Shown: positions 1 through 12,000 of the stretch, piece after piece
How positions within the stretch are numbered: position 1 is the first letter of the stretch
Layout of the letters: each line of letters starts with the position of its first letter
NCBI RefSeq assembly: GCF_000003815.2
Contig: NC_049990.1
Span: 5,010,251-5,074,250 of the forward strand
Length of the DNA stretch: 64,000 bases
Source of the DNA: Branchiostoma floridae
Lineage: Eukaryota > Chordata > Leptocardii > Amphioxiformes > Branchiostomatidae
Direction of reading: 5' to 3'
Notes under the pieces: generated by a model
The model's input: the letters and a program-made list of their open reading frames with translations, nothing else
The model's database searches: none
Told to the model about the DNA's origin: nothing
Position numbers and translations under genes: made by a program

Positions 1-36
1 TCGGGACAGGGGCGATGTCTACTGCAAACGGGCTGC
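1..36 (-). CDS. Filamin gene, partial exon closing repeat 12 (cut by window edge)
   Basis: After a CAACAG acceptor the minus strand reads, in phase 1, GSPFAVDIAPVP up to the first base of the window. GSPF is the expected end of a filamin repeat and the phase agrees with the donor at 351. The gene therefore continues to the left with at least one more repeat. Confidence 0.7.
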
Positions 37-3000
37 CTGTTGAATGACGACAATTTAAAAGAAAAATTAACCACTGCTCACAAAAACGCTTGTAATGATT
101 TTAAGGACAATTCTATCGTTCACTTCTCGGGCCAAGCCTTTCCCACTTGCCAAACACATCAGTTACGATATACATTTAGCTAAAAATGTACACATGTACG
201 ATGTACGAATGTATGATGTCACAAGAAAGGCTGGTATACCTTGTTTTTCAGCACAGTACAAAAACTCTGTACACATGCGCATACAATCGGTTTGTTAGAG
301 ACTTTGATTATCATGTTATTGTCCAGGTTTATGATCAAAGTAGTTTTTACCTGTAATTTTCTCTCCATTATATTTGATGTCAAGTTCATGTTTCCCAGCT
401 TCCTTTGCCCGAATCTTCATCAGGTAGACGCCATCTTCCTTCTCTGTCAGCTGAACATCTGCCTTTCCGTTCGGTCCTAAACAACGCGCCTGAAGCAGGC
501 CTGGAAAGTACAATTAACGTTATATTACACATTAAAACTGACATATCTTGAAACGACTTACTATATGTCGTCATAGTCACACCACCATGTTAGAAATAGT
601 TGGTAAACATTTGGTTCAGTTAGTTTCTTTGCACCCGATCAAATGTGCAACGTTAACAGAGTGTCGGAGAAAAAACGTGATGGTTTTTGATGGGGATGTT
701 GCGTGAGGTTAGGTTTAGATTGAGCGAGCTGTGGGACACATCCATCATACTGATAGGGGTGTACCATGTGTCAGCATTGCTAAATGCTCAAGATCTCCAG
801 GGAGTGGGGCTGACCCAATATACCAAATGGCAAACAACACAGATATCTATGAACATCTATGGCTTGATTCTCAATCTGTAAAATTGAATGCTGTTTTATT
901 CTTCTCATAACTCTTATTCCATTTTTAGGTGATACTCCTGTTCTATGATGTTCTTTTTCACTGAGGGAAAGACATCGGATGGTGTCTGAAACGCCTGATC
1001 GTTTCCAAACCATACCCAGTTTCTTAAGTAACTGCTTTTTGGCGCACTCCTGTTTCTTAGAAAGCTTGTGCTCTATATATTATGTTCCTTAGAACTCATG
1101 TTCCATGTTTCTTAGAAAGCATGTGTTCTATATTCCTTAGAACCTCTGTTATATGTTTATTAGAACTCCTGTTCTACTGTTCCTAGAACTCCCGTTTTTT
1201 CATGCTTAGAACGTTTTGCAATGACATTTCACTGTAAACATGCAACATTTCATCCTAATAGTATGTTTTTGCTGTAAAAACTCTTGTCCTTACCCCCTGC
1301 CCCAGCGTCCCGTGGGTCTATGGTAGCGCGGATGGTGCTGCCCAGCACGGCTCCTGTGATGCCTGAGAACCGGACTCTGCTCACGTCTATCGTCTTCTTC
1401 ACGTTGATCTTGAAGGGAGAACCGCGGACCTCAGCTTCGTCCCAGGTAACGTGGAGTCGGTAAGACCCTAGTAATAGGAATGGGAAGCCATTCTTAGACC
1501 ATATGACGATTTACACTTTTTTAAAGCTTGCATAGATACATAGACTCTGGTAGTAAAAATGCGTAATTAAACGTTTCCCTCATTAATGAAATTAATAGAA
1601 TAGAAATGATTACAGTATCGGATGGACAACAATGCCCACAGGTAAACCTTTACCTATAAGTTATCATTACTAGTACTACGGCCTAGGCTGTCATAATCAG
1701 ATATTGTATGATGTGGCAAGAACGAGTGGTATACCTTGTTTTTCAGCACAGTACAAGGCCCTGTACTTGTCCCTTTTCTGAGGGAAGGGCATGAGGGTGA
1801 CTTCCACCTCCTCTTCCCGTCCTCTCAACACACACATTGGTTCACCTGGCATAGAAACAATGGATTTATTATATCTATTCGTTAACTATAAAATAAAAAC
1901 TGTCATCAGTCTTATTGTGTAGATGTAGGTACATCACTCAATCTATCCAAACCAAAGATTACAAGTATTTTTCACAAGACTATGAACATATCGTAATTTA
2001 AGCGGTAGTATCAGGACAATTCAATGATGATATTATACAAGCTCTGATTGTTTTCTGTACTTGGTTAGATACGAAAATAATAACGTAGACGTGTTATCAA
2101 CACACGTATGTACCTGATCCAGCGTCGCTTCCATCAACCACAAATTCCGCCACTTCGTTCACGAAGGCTTCCCGAATACCCGAACCACTCACGACCACCT
2201 TGCTCGGGTCGGATCGGTACCCCCTGGCGTCACCGTAGATTGGACTGCAGGGGAGCTCGAAGTCCAGCCATCGAAGTTGTATAACATGTTCACCTACACA
2301 AAACCACAAAAGTCATTGTCAGTTTTACATCGATGACTCAACTTGAATAAGATTCTATTTATTTCTAACAGGTAAGCAGAGCTACTATTTCTGGTCATGA
2401 AGTCAATTTAATACACCATTCTCACCCGGCGGCCATTATAGATCGAAGACGAGGAGTGTATTGACTTATGGACCTCAATGTGTTATTTTGCATCATTTTG
2501 TTTGCCCATAGACCATACAAAGAATAGCTTCTTATAACCTATGAACCTACTCCTGAATCGCTACATAACTCAATAGAACTGAGCAGAATATATCGTTTAT
2601 ACATCAAAATATGAAAACAATCGATCCTTAAGTGAATAATGATTACACGTGGTTCAACTTTAAGTACCTTCTTCTTTTGGAATGAACGTGACGTATTGTC
2701 TCCCGTTGTTTTTCTGAACCGTTTTGGCTCTGACTTCTCGGGAAGGTCCTTGGACTACAGCGTCTAGAACACCTGCAAGTGAACAGGTAGCAAAAGGGTA
2801 AAATATCAATCCAAATATATTACCCTAAAACAGCAGCGACAAGATATTAGAAAAGGGCTTAGATAGAAGTAATTTGAGTCTTACATATAACATATGAGTA
2901 CTGATTAAGATACATCAGTTACGGATGATGTGTCTTATAATTTAAGCATTCATTAATAATTTCTTGGGGCAAAATTGACAATCAAGTGATGATACAGCAA

Positions 3001-6000
3001 ATTTATTCTTGTCACCTCTTAGTGACTAAAACACAACACTCCGTTCAACTTCAAGAACAATGAAATTGATCTTAATAGTTTTTAATAAAGGAGATTTAAC
3101 CCTCTTTTAAGGAAAAGTTCTTGTAAGGACCCTTACCACCAGGACCGGCGTCTTGCACGTTGAAGGGAAAGGTGAACTGCTCGTCTACAGTTAGAGACAG
3201 ACGGTTGGTGTTCCCCATCAGCGCTCGCCAGTCACCTAGAAGCTCCACTTTCTTAGGGTTCACCACGGTCACTTGGAAAGGGCTTCCTGTAGTTGGCAAA
3301 GTCCGAAAGTTATAGTAAACCAGGAGCGTCGTTTTATCTTTATTGCCCGTCTAAAGAGGTTATATTTACTGTCTTTAATATGATTGTACACCGTTATCAA
3401 TTGTTGTTCACTTGTTATCATACGGATACGAATTTGCCATAAACTTTCACTTAGCAGCATTTGCTTGGTAAAGAAGAAGGCAAATAAGACGTTCACACAA
3501 AATATGACAACGGTTAGGACTGAATTCTTCCAAATTAGTTATTAGGATATAGTTAGCTAGGTATGTAGAATCCTGAAAAAACAAACATTAGAATTAAGAT
3601 GTATTTCAGTATTAGACTTACTGCGGAACGAGATATCTACACTTCAGTGTTTATTGGGTATCAAAAGTCCGTGCAAGAATGTCAGTTTACTTTGGAATTT
3701 TTGGAGGACAAAATGTCTCCTGCTGCAAAGTTCAACTGTCTTGGTACACAAAATGCTGTTTTGGATCCATGTCGGTGGTTGATTCTGCCACAGCCTGCTT
3801 GAAAATCCTATGGCATCAAAATCGTACGACGATCGAACGACCTATATGTAACAGTACCCTTACCGTCTATTTCCTGCCCGCCATACTTGGCGTGTATCTT
3901 GTAGGCTCCGACCTGCCGTGGAGTGTAGGAGGCGTAGTGCTTGTCGCCGCGTCGGTCTACTGTGCACGGGATCATCGTGCTGGGACCTGGTAAAAAGTAC
4001 AACGATTAGGATGAATAAATAAATGAAGGGTTGGTTGGATGAATGAATGAATACGTGAGTTTTTGTTTGTTTCATTTGGATCTCTGTTAGTAATAACGTA
4101 ATATATCGTTCCACTATTCTTCCTGGAGTCCGTAACAATACAGGTGCAATGAAATGAAATGTAAGTGATTGAGTGATGGGATTAATTAATAAGGCAATAA
4201 AAGGGAATGTCCACCCTATGCCGATTGAGTAAAATGTGTGTTTGTTAGTTAAAAGTCTGCAAGGTTTAGATACAGAGAGCTCCGCGGACAGGGTAAAGAA
4301 GGAGTAGACGAAAAGCCGTACCGAACACTTGGATCTCTAGAGACGACCTCGGATGGCCAGTCGTGTCCACAACAAACTCTGATATCTTTCCCTCCACCGC
4401 CCTCTTCAGCCCTTGTCCGTAGGCGGCGATCTTCTCTTTGGGTTGAATGTCTTGGTCTAGAAAGTACATGGAAAATGTCAGCTTAAAAAGTTTTGATACA
4501 ATTCCTTATACCCGCCTCACATTAGGCGCGATTCGATCGGAAGACTAGTTTACGAGCTCTAAATGACATTTTCGTGAGTAAGACGTCCGGTGTTCTCACG
4601 ATCATCTTGCGACTTTTAGGGATCGCCGGCAATTTTCAGGAGTCTTACGACGGTTGCGGTGCAGCGAAACATGTTCTTAACATAAGCGACAAGTCGCAGG
4701 AGATCTCCAAGATCGCAGAGCTCGTTACCGAGTCGCAGATCGTGCGTGCAAATCGTGCGTACCTCGCAAGGGTATCGGTCAATAGTCTTGCGTCAATCCA
4801 ACGATTGAAGACCGATAGGCGATCATCGAACGCAAATCGGATGGCGAACGCCCGTCAGTCGGGCGACGTTCGGGCGACGTTCACCCGACTTCCGATTGTT
4901 TACAAATATTGAATTTCTGGGAATGTGAGGGTAATTCTAACATTGTGGCCCCTGTGGCAGTATGTAGGCTGGCTTTGTGACACACTTTCCTTTCTTGTGT
5001 CATTTCTATTATGCCCGCGCATTCCATTCATTGGTTAAAAAGATTCCGACAACAAACTAAGCAACATTTATTGATCTCTTGCCTTTTTTGAGGAACGTTT
5101 TGTATTCCCTTGTCCGCGTGCAAGAGGTCATGGGAGGTTCATTATCATAGATTTATTCACCGTCAATCGCACGAGGCTCGCTTATATGTGAGGGGAACAG
5201 GTTTTGGGCGAAAAATACGCAAGACCATCTTAAGATCTTAAAATCAGCCGAACTTCCTGCGATCGCGAAGTACGTCCGAAGATCGTATATAATGTGAGGC
5301 GGGTATTAGGTGAACTGTCTACGATTTCCAACCAAAGCTGACTGCAATCAATTTTGAATGTTTCATGGATGACTGAATGATAAGGGCTAGAATGAAAGCT
5401 TTATTTGTAGTTAACACAATGCATCTAGAGATTCAAACTTTCTTTATGTCAATCTAAGGACTGCTCATCTGCAACTTTTAACCAAGTCCTCCAACTATTT
5501 CAGGTATGTTGTTAACCAAAGCCACCTACCATATGTATATTGAGCCTGTATTTTTAAAAAGACAGATTAGTTGAAAATATGGTGGATTTATCACTTATAC
5601 TGGATGAAAAATTAAGATATTACGATCATATATGAAAAAGGCAGGCAGATGTTACCTCTCCAATAGTCAGGTTCTGGGATGGTAAACGCGCCCGGGCTTG
5701 TCGGCGTGTGGGCAGGAGGGTTTCTTGCCGCGTAGAGCGCCGCGATCGGTTCGGACCGTCTCGGGCTCAACGGCTGGGGTCTCCGAGGACTGTTCGGCTC
5801 CTGTCGTGTCGGGCTGTTCGGTTCGAATCGGTTCGAACTGTTCGGTTCGAATCGGTTCGAACTGTTCGGTTCGAATCGTGTTGGACTGAGGGGTTCGGAT
5901 TGTCTTCGGCCCAGAGGAGGATGTTCGGGTCTCATCTGAAGGGACTTTGGCCTGCTGGGAATGACTGCGTCGTCTTGCGGGTATATCGTCGGACTCTGGA

Positions 6001-9000
6001 CTTCTATGGTGGTGTTGTAGCTCTGGCCTGGTCTGACTTCGAACGCAAATGGGCTTCCTGCAAGTAAGGAATCGAAACAGGTGTCTTATAATATACGAAG
6101 ATGAGATGTTGCAATACTATGAATCGTCTTTACCAACCATCATTAGTTCACTGTGCGTTGATACGTAGACTTAGCATCTTTAATATGCTTGCTTGCTGGT
6201 TCAATCTTAAGTTCTTATCAACGTATAACGCCCTACGTTGGATGGAAGTATTCTCAATGTATGTGTCCGTATGATTACATGAAATGTGTCACTCTTCAGG
6301 AAGGGCCTTAAGGCTGGTGATGATTGGAGTCCATATGTTTCCAATTTGTGACAGAAATGCTTGTATCATTACCTTCAACTTCGAAGCCATTGAATCTGAC
6401 CACAGCTTCGTGCGACCCCGCGACTTTGGGCTGGAAGTGGCAGGTGTGTTTGGTGCCGCCAGGGGGCGTCTTCACGTGACACGGGAACGACCTTCCCGCA
6501 CAGGTGATCTCAACGGTGGGGGCGCCCTTACCCACAGCGGCCGTCTGGACTGTGGAATCGGGAAATAGACAAGTGTCTTTATATTCAGCTAGTTATTTTC
6601 ACAAAAATACAAATTACGACGGGGAAAGATATGCGACTGACACTGTACAGTCAGGCTTAGTGTAGTCTGTGAACACTCATGAAGCTTTTTTTTCTATCAG
6701 AACAATAACAGTTGTGATAGACAGTTGAAGATTCAATGTATTGTGGAAAAATTGCCTTTGCTCTTTTCGATAAGTCGCAGCAAGCAGAAGACCACAGCCT
6801 TGTCAGGTATACGTAGCTGCATCTTAGTAAAGCGAAAACAGTTGGGAATCGAACTCCATCTTGCTAGACTCTGGACTACGCACAGAACCGTCAGGACTGA
6901 TAAGTTTCTGTGCAGTGACATATTTCACCCTCATTAAATGACTAGAGGAATGGCTCGCTGGATGTAACCCTACATAGCGTATAATTATACCATCCCCATT
7001 GGAGTGGGTAATGAAGCGTCCCTTACCCCAGAAGCTCATCTCCTGCCCCGCGGTTGTATCCTGGATGGGCCCCACCTTGACCTTGCTGAGGTCGAAGGTC
7101 TGGCAGGTGAAGGGGCTGCCGTCAATGCTCTCTCTCAGTACCGTGACGACGATGATGTGTGGACCTGTAGGATACAAGATAAACACCCACAATCGAGGTA
7201 AGATGAATGTTTAACATGTAATATGTTATCTGCAATGAAATTAAGTCAGCGATACTGTATGACAAGAAAATCCGGTACATAATCTGGAAGTTTTACTTAT
7301 TCTTACTACTTGACTATTGGGGCACCGCAGAAGATCTAAAACCCAGTTTTCTCCACCCTTTCAGTTTTCTTCTTAGTGTTTGGCTTAGAGTCATGCTTGT
7401 CCATTTGCAAATGCTATCTTTCCGTCTTATCCGCTGGCTATCTCTGTCTTTTTCATGGACGTTTCCTTGCAGGCGGTTCCTTGGAAGTAGAAGCATCGAT
7501 ACTTAATTTCTTACCTATTTCTGTGGGCGTGAAATGGCACGTGAAGTCCCCCACACCGCTGTCACGTACTTTACATGGCACTGTAGCTCGGCTCGGACCT
7601 GAGGAACAAATAGTGTTGATTAAAAGCAAACAAGCTAGAAGAAACCAAGTTTATGATGAAGCAGTAGCCAGTGCTTCCTGACAATCCGTAACCAGGGGAA
7701 CTAGAAGTCGGTACCTTACCTGAACACTTGGACAGGGATGCAAATAATGTTTTGTAAAGGACTATGAGAAATTTCCGAGCAGCCTTAGTAACCCCTGCTT
7801 CGCCTATTGAGCCAGTTTGTTGAACTTGCCGAAGCTCGATGTTTCTGACGTCGGGGGAAGAGATGCTGCTACAGGGAGTGTAGTTTAGCCTAGAAGTGGT
7901 CAATGGCATTGCGCTGAGCAGAATCCTTAAAAAATGATGATCACTTACTGGTAACCCTGGCCTCTATGTCCTTAGCGCTGGCCCCTCCTGCACGAGCCGT
8001 GTCCACCACGAACACTGCCTCGTTGTTGATGGGTGCCAACTGTAGTCCGTCTCCTGAAGCTGTCGCTCTCCGGGCATCAACCACCTGGATCTTGAAGGGA
8101 CTCCCTGTGTTAAACATTTAGATTAAAATGAGAATCTTGTTTCATACACGGGCTCATATTTGTATCTAAACAAAAAAGATGAAATGTTACGTATGATGCA
8201 GCATCTTGTCTGAAGACATTGACACAAGTGTCTTTGATTTCGACCTCTTCAACAATCAACTAACGAAGATGTTTTGGACTTTCTATTAAGGCAAAGACAG
8301 ATTTAAGACATATGAACTGAAATGGCCCGAAAGCATTAAACGTTTATTACCTGGAACCACAACCCTGTTGAAGCTGAGGGTGACACCGTGTGGCTGAGGC
8401 GTCACAGGTAAGAAGGACACCAGATACCGTCCCAGGCCCCTGTCCATCATCTGAGTCTCTGTGGGCGGGTCTCTGATGATGCACTCCAGCTTGCCTCCGC
8501 CTGCATGGCTGGTGTCAACTGGAAGGAGCAGGTCATAGTTTATACTTCTTGGTTTGAATGACAGAAAAGCAGTGTAATTCAACTGGACAACAGAGACTAT
8601 GGGATAGCCTCATAGGTCTAGTCCATTTTACTCCTCTTATCACTTCCCTTATACTAATATATTTAGTGGTGAAAAGCATCGAAGTGGGATAGAAACAGTA
8701 TGGACACTAAGATAGTTATGTCGACCGTACAGTCAGAACTGAAAGATTTTTGCCATTCGCAAACGACTAAAAGCTTCAAGCCTACGAGGTCTGACATTTA
8801 GAAGACATGACTGCTTATATGTATAAACTTGAATGTCCATTAGTTTGCAAGAACAGGCCATCGTTTCTGTCTTACCCAGAAATGACATCTTCTCGTTCAG
8901 TTTAGCTTTTTTATCTCCTCCTAAGAGCACATTGATTTTGCTGACGTCATACGTCCATGTCTTGAAGGGGCTTCCCTCGATCTCCTTCCCGTCGTAAGTA

Positions 9001-12000
9001 ATCTTGATCCGGTGTTCACCTGTGGACAGGTAAAGCAAACTTGGTATCCTTCAAAGCATTAGGATGAGTATGAAAAATTGAAGGGTGCCTGATATATAAG
9101 AGAAAAATGCAATATGTATTAGAACACGAGTGTTTTTACAGAAAGCAATGTAATTTTCTGTCATACATTTGCTTATGTTATGTACATTTATTCACTACAG
9201 AGTGACTAACTATACCTGATTCAAACATTGCAAAGTATTGGAGTTTCTCAACAAAAGGAGCAATAAGTATAATATGAACTTACCCACATCCACAGGTGTA
9301 TATTCTACGATATGATAATCGTCTTGCGGAGATACTGCTGCTTCCACGTCATCAAAACCTGGACCTGGATGAAGCACAAAAACATCATCATATGAAGTCA
9401 ATCAATCATATTTTTACATGGGATGGTGGCGATGAGCTGGTCTATTCACGTTGCTATAGTAGAGCGTTAGATAAAAAGCGTAAGCTCCAAGCACAGAATC
9501 TATATAGCGTTAAGAGGATACGCACCATTAAAAAAGGTTACAAACATACAAAAGCAAAAAAAAAGGAGATCAAAATGTAAAACCAAGAACTTCTTGGTAA
9601 AACAAGGTAATAGACAAACAAAAACAATGACGAAACTCACCTGTGACGTCCACCTGCAGCATGGCCACCCCTGCGTCATCAGTGTTGACGAAAAAGCTCG
9701 TGGGTTTTCCCACCGGAAGCGGACGGACGTCCTCGATGCCGTCACCGGAAACGGTCACCTTGCTGACGTCAACAAACGTCACGACGCAGCGGAACGGATT
9801 GCCTGTGTAGGTGAAAAATGTAGTTAAGAAAACTACCTAACAAACCAACCAACTAGCCACCCAACCAAGTGAAGTCATACATGTAATTTGGGTAACTACA
9901 CCAGAGCCCACATATAGAGACGAGAGGCGCTACAGGCTTTCTAACACAATTGACTGACTGAACGTGTTCATACAAAAGACTCTCGTGGCAGAGGTAGTCG
10001 GCTATTCTACCCGAGGAAGGCTAGAGAAAAAGACAGACCCACTTTTCAAATAGTGTTGGAGACATGTTACGCCTTTCTACAAATTTCGAATGGCACAAGG
10101 AAAACGAAGACAGCAGTTACCTGGCACAAGCGAGCCATTGAACTTGACGACGACGTCATGTGGTGACATTGACTTTGGCGTGAAGGTCACGAGGAATTTG
10201 TCTTCTCCCTGCCTGTACACGTCACAAGGCGTGGTGCCGTCCCCGCTCGAGACCTCCGCCTCTACGTCGCCTTCTCCAGCGTATGTTGTCATCACTGGGA
10301 AAGAACGATTTAATTGGTGACTAGAAGTAGAGTAAACAGTTAACGTGTCGACTGCATGCTGTCATGACTGTAAGGACTGGAAGCACACATGTGTTGCCTT
10401 TTTTATTTAACTTCCTTTGCTTGCATCTTGTCGTAAGGCAATAGCCTCTACCAGGCTTCGTGGATCGGTGGTCTAATTGTAGAAATTCGACAAATAGAGT
10501 CTATAGTACGCTAGGGGAGTTAGCCGGCCAGAAGAGTATGTTTCCTCACAATGATTCTACCGATCCACGGAGCCAGGTAGAGGCTAGTAAGGCAATAGTA
10601 TTGCATAAGGTACCGCACTATGAAAGAGAATAGTTTGTTTTACATCTCTACCAAATGGAATACGATTTTCATCATTAATTTTGTGAAGAGAGTAAAACAA
10701 AGGAATGTTATGCAGACTTTGTAATAATTCGATCAACACACATTGGGCTAAGAACTCAACAATATCCCAATACCCTGAATATAAGTAGGTCCTTACCCGT
10801 ACAGGTGACTTCCTGTCCAACTCTCCCGTAACTTGGAACATCCACTGTAACCCTTGTCGGGTCATAGACATTCGTGGCGAAAGGACTGCCGGGTAGGGAA
10901 ACTCCATCCGCCATAATAGCGATGCTGTGGGACCCTTCAAGATGAATACACAAGAATATCGCATCAGTGGCTCTGTTTTACACTACAAGGTAATTAATGG
11001 TTATTCACCAACTGAAGCTGAAGACAGTCATTTCAGTGACTAAAGCTTGTAATTTCTGCAAACCTTGTGTGTCATCATTATGGTGGATTGGTGGTACACA
11101 TGCAAAGTTTTTGTAATTCTTTAAGCACTTTGATATATATTATATATTTATATATTTTATATATCTTTGCCATCGTCATTGCTCATATGGCAATTGAGGG
11201 AAAGAGAGTCAGACCCACGAAGTTTAGATTCAGACATTAAGAATCTGAAAAAAGTGTAGCCACATATTCTCATCTCCTACATTATCACTGGTTGCATTCA
11301 TTTTATGTATACTGTAACTGAGCTAAGGACAAGAAGTGAATTGTGATGAACTTATCACTGAAGAAAAATAAAACAAAGTGACTTCTTACCAACTTCCTCG
11401 GGAGTGTACTGTATGACGAGCTTGTCACGTGACCCCGTGAAACCACAAGGGACGTTCAGACCAGAAGGACCTGTTGGACAACAAGATTAGGTCAAGAAAA
11501 TCACAAAGATTAAAGTAAATGAAGATGTGACTTAAACGATATTGTTGACAAAACAGTTTCTTAGAAAGGTGACCGGGCGCTACATTCTTACTAATATCCT
11601 ACGTAATTCTATCCTTACTAGTATTGCAAGTCCCTATATGTCATATGAAATACTGTAGACTGTGATTTCAAAATTGCTCTTAAGCAATTCGGCATAGAAG
11701 TCTTACAAAGAATCGATTTTTGACATTATACGAACGCCTGGCATAAAATAGATTCATATGATTTCATATTCCGATTTTTTGCATAGTACGGTTGACATGT
11801 GGCAAGTCAAATTTGCCCCCCCCCCCCCGGCCCAGCTAAATGGTATCACCATCGACAAGGGGAGGGGGGTATTGATTCAGAAGTATCATACCAGACGCTT
11901 ACAATTACAGTGACGCATAATCTTCAAAGTTCAATAATTGTACATTGTGGATGTTAGAATTTAGTATATATACGACATCCTAACATCATAGTCTGACTAA

